Assembly: GCA_018056425.1 (NCBI GenBank)
Contig: JAGPFR010000008.1
Span: 1-64,000, forward strand
Length of the DNA: 64,000 nucleotides
DNA from: Lachnospiraceae bacterium
GTDB taxonomy: Bacteria; Bacillota; Clostridia; Lachnospirales; Lachnospiraceae
Reading direction: 5' to 3'
Part shown: in pieces, positions 60,276 to 64,000 of the stretch
Numbering within the stretch: the first letter of the stretch is position 1
Layout of the letters: every line of letters begins with the position of its first letter
The notes under the pieces: generated by a model
What the model saw: the letters and a program-made list of their open reading frames with translations, nothing else
Told to the model about the DNA's origin: nothing
Databases searched by the model: none
Program-made: the position numbers and the translations under genes

Positions 60276-61178
60276 TTATTCTATAGGAACATCAGGTTCT
60301 TCGGGATAATTGATGCTTCCCTGAAGCCAGACGATACCTTTAAATCTTCTGCCCGGAACAGGTTCGCCGAGCAAATCCATTATATTGATGGCAACATCAA
60401 ATGTCAAATCGTTAACAAGGAGCGTGAGGATATAAACCTCTTCCTTAGAGATGTTGTTTAAGATCCTTCGAACCTTAACGATCTCACCTAAAATGTTATA
60501 TTGATCACACTCGACACCGTAAGGCATGATGCTGGTGTAAACGATGCTGTAGATGTCTTCATGTCCGACTCTTCTGGATACTTCACTGTACAGATCCATA
60601 TCCTGCATGGTCAGCTCTTCGATAGCTTCTTCATTGCCGGTTCTTGCATTTTTCAGAAGTCGGTATCTTTCAACCTTCTGAAGTTTTGTTTTGACTTCAT
60701 CATCTTCGGATTCTTTTCCCGCAGGGAGTAAGATTGTTCCTTTGATAGATAGTCCTGCAAGTGTCAGGGTGGTTCCTTTAATGGGAAGACGTCCCGAAAC
60801 CTGGGCACTGATGTAAGGGATCTTATTCTGAATGAAAAAAATAAGGGACATGCCGAGTCTTACATCATCACATATTCCGGCATAGGAATCTCTCGCCGCA
60901 TGCCTTTCGACAGAAACGTCTTCGGTCGAAGTGATCCCGGTTCCTTTAAGATAAGGAAAATAATAATCGGTATGGAAAAGATCGTCCTCACTGAATGTTC
61001 CGGCGGCAGTTATGCCGATGCCTTCACCGACATCTCTGGAAAACTCCGCGAGCATAACGTCATCAAGGGACATGGTATAGCCCCTTGAGTCATTTTTCTT
61101 GACGCTCTGGAGCACCAGGTCCTTGATGTCTTCTCTTTTTATTTTACTAAAGCCGATGGCTCTCAGAAATTTATGCAT
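60276..61178 (-). CDS. DUF3881 family protein
   Basis: A 300-residue soluble protein starting MHKFLRAIGFSKIKREDIKDLV, a pattern I associate with DUF3881 proteins found in Lachnospiraceae. It has an alternating alpha/beta composition without membrane spans; a stretch ISAQVSGRLPIKGTTLTLAGLSIKGTILLPAGK is the most conserved-looking part. Function unknown. It lies nine bases after serS and directly before tRNA-Arg, so it belongs to the parB-DUF4446-serS operon. Confidence 0.82.
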   Translation of the reverse strand: MHKFLRAIGFSKIKREDIKDLVLQSVKKNDSRGYTMSLDDVMLAEFSRDVGEGIGITAAGTFSEDDLFHTDYYFPYLKGTGITSTEDVSVERHAARDSYAGICDDVRLGMSLIFFIQNKIPYISAQVSGRLPIKGTTLTLAGLSIKGTILLPAGKESEDDEVKTKLQKVERYRLLKNARTGNEEAIEELTMQDMDLYSEVSRRVGHEDIYSIVYTSIMPYGVECDQYNILGEIVKVRRILNNISKEEVYILTLLVNDLTFDVAINIMDLLGEPVPGRRFKGIVWLQGSINYPEEPDVPIE

Positions 61179-61187
61179 TTAAGTTGA

Positions 61188-62516
61188 TCAATTCTTAGGC
61201 TCGATTTTGGTCTTTCCGCCCATGTAAGGCTGAAGAGCCTTGGGAATATTGATGCTTCCGTCCTCGTTAACATTATTCTCGAGGAAAGCGATAAGTCCTC
61301 TGGGCGTTGCAAGTACGGTATTGTTAAGAGTATGAACAAGGTAAGTTCCGTTTTCGCCCTTTGTTCTGATGCCGAGTCTTCTGGCCTGAGCATCTCCTAG
61401 GGTAGAGCATGAACCGACCTCAAAATACTTCTGCTGTCTGGGGCTCCATGCTTCAACATCGCAGGACTTAACCTTAAGATCTGCAAGGTCTCCGCTGCAG
61501 CACTCGAGTGTTCTTACGGGGATATCGAGACTTCTGAAGAATTCAACGGTATACTGCCACATCTTGTTGTACCAGTCCATTGATTCTTCGGGCTTGCAGA
61601 GAACTACCATCTCCTGCTTCTCGAACTGATGAACTCTGTATACACCTCTCTCCTCGATTCCGTGAGATCCGACTTCTTTTCTGAAGCAGGGTGAATATGA
61701 GGTGAGACACTGAGGAAGTTTATTCTCCTCAATGAGCTGTCCCTGAAATCTTCCGATCATGGAGTGCTCACTGGTTCCGATAAGATAAAGATCCTCTCCC
61801 TCAATCTTATACATCATGGCTTCCATTTCCTTGAAGCTCATAACGCCGGTAACAACATTACTTCTGATCATGAAAGGAGGGATGCAATAAGTGAATCCCT
61901 TATCGATCATGAAATCTCTCGCATAGCTGAGCATTGCGGAGTGAAGCCTTGCAGCGTCACCGATGAGATAGTAGAATCCGTTTCCGCTGGTACGTCCGGC
62001 AGCATCCTTATCAAGTCCTCCTATTCTTTCAAGAATGTCAGCATGATAAGGAACTTCAAAAGAAGGAACTACGGGGTCTCCGAATTTCTCGTTTTCTACA
62101 TTTTCGCTGTCATCCTTACCGATGGGAACGGACTCATCGATGATATTGGGGATGACCATCATGATCTTGGTGATCTTCTCACCAAGATCTTCTTCCATCT
62201 TCTCGAGCTCTTCAAGTCTCTTGGCACCTGCTTCGACTTCTGCCTTTTTGGCATCAACTTCTGCCTTGAGTTTTTCAACCTCTGCAGTATCTCCGGTGCT
62301 CTCAGCTTTCTTCATTCTGCCCATAAGACCGCCTATCTCCTTGGAGACTGCGTTTCTCTTATTTCTTAAACTGTCACCTTCCTGTTTTGCCTTACGGACC
62401 TGATCGTCAAGTTCCGCTACTTCATCAACAAGTGAAAGCTTCTCATCCTGGAATTTCTTTTTGATATTTTCTTTTACAAGATCAGGATTTTCTCTTATGA
62501 GCTTAATGTCTATCAT
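61188..62516 (-). CDS. serS: Seryl-tRNA synthetase
   Basis: Charges tRNA-Ser. The 442-residue class II enzyme has the N-terminal coiled-coil arm (about 30-110, rich in Lys/Glu), class II motif 2 FRKEVGSHGIEERGVYRVHQFEKQE and motif 3 GTYLVHTLNNTVLATPRGLIAFLENN. The start has a GAGG site. It is about 15 residues longer than the usual ~425, mainly in the arm. Co-transcribed with parB and DUF4446. Confidence 0.97.
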   Translation of the reverse strand: MIDIKLIRENPDLVKENIKKKFQDEKLSLVDEVAELDDQVRKAKQEGDSLRNKRNAVSKEIGGLMGRMKKAESTGDTAEVEKLKAEVDAKKAEVEAGAKRLEELEKMEEDLGEKITKIMMVIPNIIDESVPIGKDDSENVENEKFGDPVVPSFEVPYHADILERIGGLDKDAAGRTSGNGFYYLIGDAARLHSAMLSYARDFMIDKGFTYCIPPFMIRSNVVTGVMSFKEMEAMMYKIEGEDLYLIGTSEHSMIGRFQGQLIEENKLPQCLTSYSPCFRKEVGSHGIEERGVYRVHQFEKQEMVVLCKPEESMDWYNKMWQYTVEFFRSLDIPVRTLECCSGDLADLKVKSCDVEAWSPRQQKYFEVGSCSTLGDAQARRLGIRTKGENGTYLVHTLNNTVLATPRGLIAFLENNVNEDGSINIPKALQPYMGGKTKIEPKN

Positions 62517-62540
62517 TTTCTTTTCCTCGCTTAAAGCTTT

Positions 62541-63059
62541 TTATTTTTTTAATGCTTTGTTCAGTGCTTCGATCTCTTCTTTTCCGAGTTCGTGTTCGCA
62601 CTTTCCTTTTTCAATGACTCTGGTATATACATATCCGCCTTCGGTGGAATATACATTATTGATCAGAACTCCGTTATCTTCCTCATCGAGGATTACTACT
62701 ACGGCACTCATCTCACCGCCGAGTTCTTCATAAGCATCGTATCTTACGATACCCATTTTCTGATATACGCCTTTGAGTCTTCCGAAGATCTTTCTGATGT
62801 CATCGGAATTTCTGGATGAATCTTTGAGGAGCTTTTTGTTGTCCTCGATTATCTGATCGAGTTCCTCTTCAAGACTCTTTCCGTCTTCACCGGATGTAAG
62901 AGCATCTATCCTTTCGGAAAGGATTGATATCTGTTTTTTATTCTTCGAATTCATTACGATCAGAATGATGATCGCAAGGAAGCATACACAAAGAACTATA
63001 ACCCATATTCCGGGATCAAGATTTCCCAGACCGAGCATACTTAATATACTGCTTTGCAA
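62541..63059 (-). CDS. DUF4446 family membrane protein
   Basis: A 172-residue protein with one N-terminal membrane span (about 16-37), a coiled-coil region (about 38-88) and the conserved C-terminal domain KMGIVRYDAYEELGGEMSAVVVILDEEDNGVLINNVYSTEGGYVYTRVI. DUF4446 genes are commonly found next to parB and serS in Clostridia, as here. No function is established. It starts 28 bases after the parB stop. Confidence 0.9.
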   Translation of the reverse strand: MQSSILSMLGLGNLDPGIWVIVLCVCFLAIIILIVMNSKNKKQISILSERIDALTSGEDGKSLEEELDQIIEDNKKLLKDSSRNSDDIRKIFGRLKGVYQKMGIVRYDAYEELGGEMSAVVVILDEEDNGVLINNVYSTEGGYVYTRVIEKGKCEHELGKEEIEALNKALKK

Positions 63060-63087
63060 CGCGGCACCTCCAAATGTGACACTAATG

Positions 63088-63984
63088 TCAGCTTCTTAAT
63101 TTTGCTGCTATACGATCGAGATCTTCATTATTATAGAATTCGATCGTTACGGTGCCTGCTCCGTTTCCTTTGCCTGAGATAGAAACCTTGGTTCCGACTG
63201 CCATCTTCAGATTCTCTTCCATGTCGTGATAGAATACCTTAAGTGCTTCATCGGTAACAGGTCTGGGCTTAACGGGTTTCTTAAGCGAATTGACAAGCTT
63301 CTCTACATCACGGACATTGAGTCTTTCATCAATAATCCTCTGAGCAACTTCTTCCTGCTTCTCTGTATCTTCAATTGCTAGAAGAGCTCTTCCGTGTCCG
63401 GCTGAGATCAGATCTTCGATGAGCATTTCCTGAACTTTGTCTGAAAGTTTGAGAAGTCTGATGGAGTTGGTAATAGCAGATCTGCTCTTTGAAAGCGTTT
63501 CGGCTATTTCATCCTGAGTAAGATCGTACTCATCGACAAGTCTCTTGAATCCCTGTGCTTCTTCAATGGGATTGAGATCTTTTCTCTGCATATTCTCGAT
63601 AAGTGATATCTCGAGAATCTCTTTCTCACTATAGTTTCCGATAATTACGGGAACTTCTTTTAATCCGGCAAGTTTGGATGCTCTCCATCTTCTCTCACCG
63701 GCGATTATCTCATAATGATCTCCCCTGTCCTGAACAAGAATGGGGCTGATAAGTCCGTGGATCTTAATTGAATCAGCCAGTTCCTGAAGAGCATCCTCAT
63801 CGAATTTTCTTCTGGGCTGTTTTCTGTTGGGTTCAACCTTATTGATACTTACCATGGTACGGGAATCATCGTTTTCACTTTTTGATTTTTCCCTTGCGGC
63901 TTTGGTATTTTCTTCAGCCGTATCATTTTTCACCACATTGGGTATCAGTGCATCAAGTCCCTTGCCAAGTCCCTTCTTTGCCAT
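63088..63984 (-). CDS. parB: Chromosome partitioning protein ParB/Spo0J
   Basis: A CTP-dependent DNA clamp that loads at parS sites and helps segregate origins. The 298-residue protein has the N-terminal MAKKGLGKGLDALIP, the CTPase box GERRWRASKLAG, the NMQRKDLNPIEEAQGF element, and the HTH LTQDEIAETLSKSRSAITNSIRLLKL, plus a C-terminal dimer domain. The start ATG has GGAGGG upstream; parA is expected just beyond the right edge. I found no parS-like 16-mer in the window by eye. Confidence 0.97.
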   Translation of the reverse strand: MAKKGLGKGLDALIPNVVKNDTAEENTKAAREKSKSENDDSRTMVSINKVEPNRKQPRRKFDEDALQELADSIKIHGLISPILVQDRGDHYEIIAGERRWRASKLAGLKEVPVIIGNYSEKEILEISLIENMQRKDLNPIEEAQGFKRLVDEYDLTQDEIAETLSKSRSAITNSIRLLKLSDKVQEMLIEDLISAGHGRALLAIEDTEKQEEVAQRIIDERLNVRDVEKLVNSLKKPVKPRPVTDEALKVFYHDMEENLKMAVGTKVSISGKGNGAGTVTIEFYNNEDLDRIAAKLRS

Positions 63985-64000
63985 TTTTCCCTCCGAAAAA

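Noticed and set aside
1-64000. CRISPR arrays, rRNA genes, insertion sequences or prophage
   Set aside because: No regularly spaced repeats, rRNA sequence, transposase, integrase or phage structural gene was seen on either strand.

Overview
The window reads as a chromosomal segment of a Gram-positive anaerobe of the family Lachnospiraceae (Butyrivibrio/Roseburia/Lachnospira-like). This rests on the gene set: families with DUF3881, DUF4446, DUF4867, DUF3048 and DUF6382-FHA character, a two-subunit iron-sulfur fumarase, a large protein encoded ahead of flagellin, and the order HU - S4 protein - FtsB - TilS - Hpt - FtsH. The genus is inference. Almost every gene is on the minus strand. The right edge carries parB - DUF4446 - serS, an arrangement usually close to oriC in Clostridia, so the strand bias fits transcription running away from an origin to the right.

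Layout. 1-3.9 kb: an operon with an unknown 219-aa protein, a flavodoxin-SCP2 fusion, a HIT protein, fumarase alpha and beta, and the start of an HflK-like SPFH protein. 4-9.3 kb: remains of a Tad/Flp-type pilus locus (two prepilin peptidases, a CpaE-like protein without its P-loop lysine, a CpaF cut off after its N-terminal domain, two TadE-like proteins, an FHA protein). tadB, tadC and flp are missing. 9.4-14 kb: a flagellar unit behind a sigma-D-type promoter (a 949-aa FliK-like protein, flagellin, FliS). 14-21.4 kb: glgB, a TPR plus pseudo-AAA protein, ksgA, an aminotransferase with its Lrp regulator. 21.4-28.5 kb: half of an AIR-synthase-like protein, a small membrane peptide, galK, ybjQ, metY, and a divergent ABC importer of the TrpXYZ type. 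28.5-41.5 kb: a DUF3048 lipoprotein, tRNA-Leu, a GH13 enzyme, ftsH-hpt-tilS-ftsB-rqcP, HU, a PEGA lipoprotein, cca and a SurA-like foldase.

41.5-47 kb: tandem RimK-like ATP-grasp ligases below a small XRE regulator; a 2-isopropylmalate synthase continuous with a C-terminal AraC-type DNA-binding domain; an Smr protein; a DUF4867 protein. 47-54.3 kb: an operon of a MacB-like ABC transporter, an M13 metallopeptidase lipoprotein and a membrane protein, next to a membrane-bound XRE regulator. 54.4-57 kb: phosphoketolase. 57-60.1 kb: ECF sigma factor, membrane protein and ABC-2 transporter. 60.2-64 kb: tRNA-Arg, DUF3881, serS, DUF4446, parB.

The most unusual item is the LeuA-AraC fusion. A direct repeat (period 23 bp) lies just upstream of a candidate -35 box in its own promoter region, the usual place for an AraC-family activator. 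This suggests an enzyme that senses leucine pathway status and regulates its own gene. Other items worth checking are the eroded pilus locus, the dead AAA domain on a TPR protein, the ATP-grasp pair, and the M13/ABC operon. All functional statements are from reading the sequence; no database search was run.
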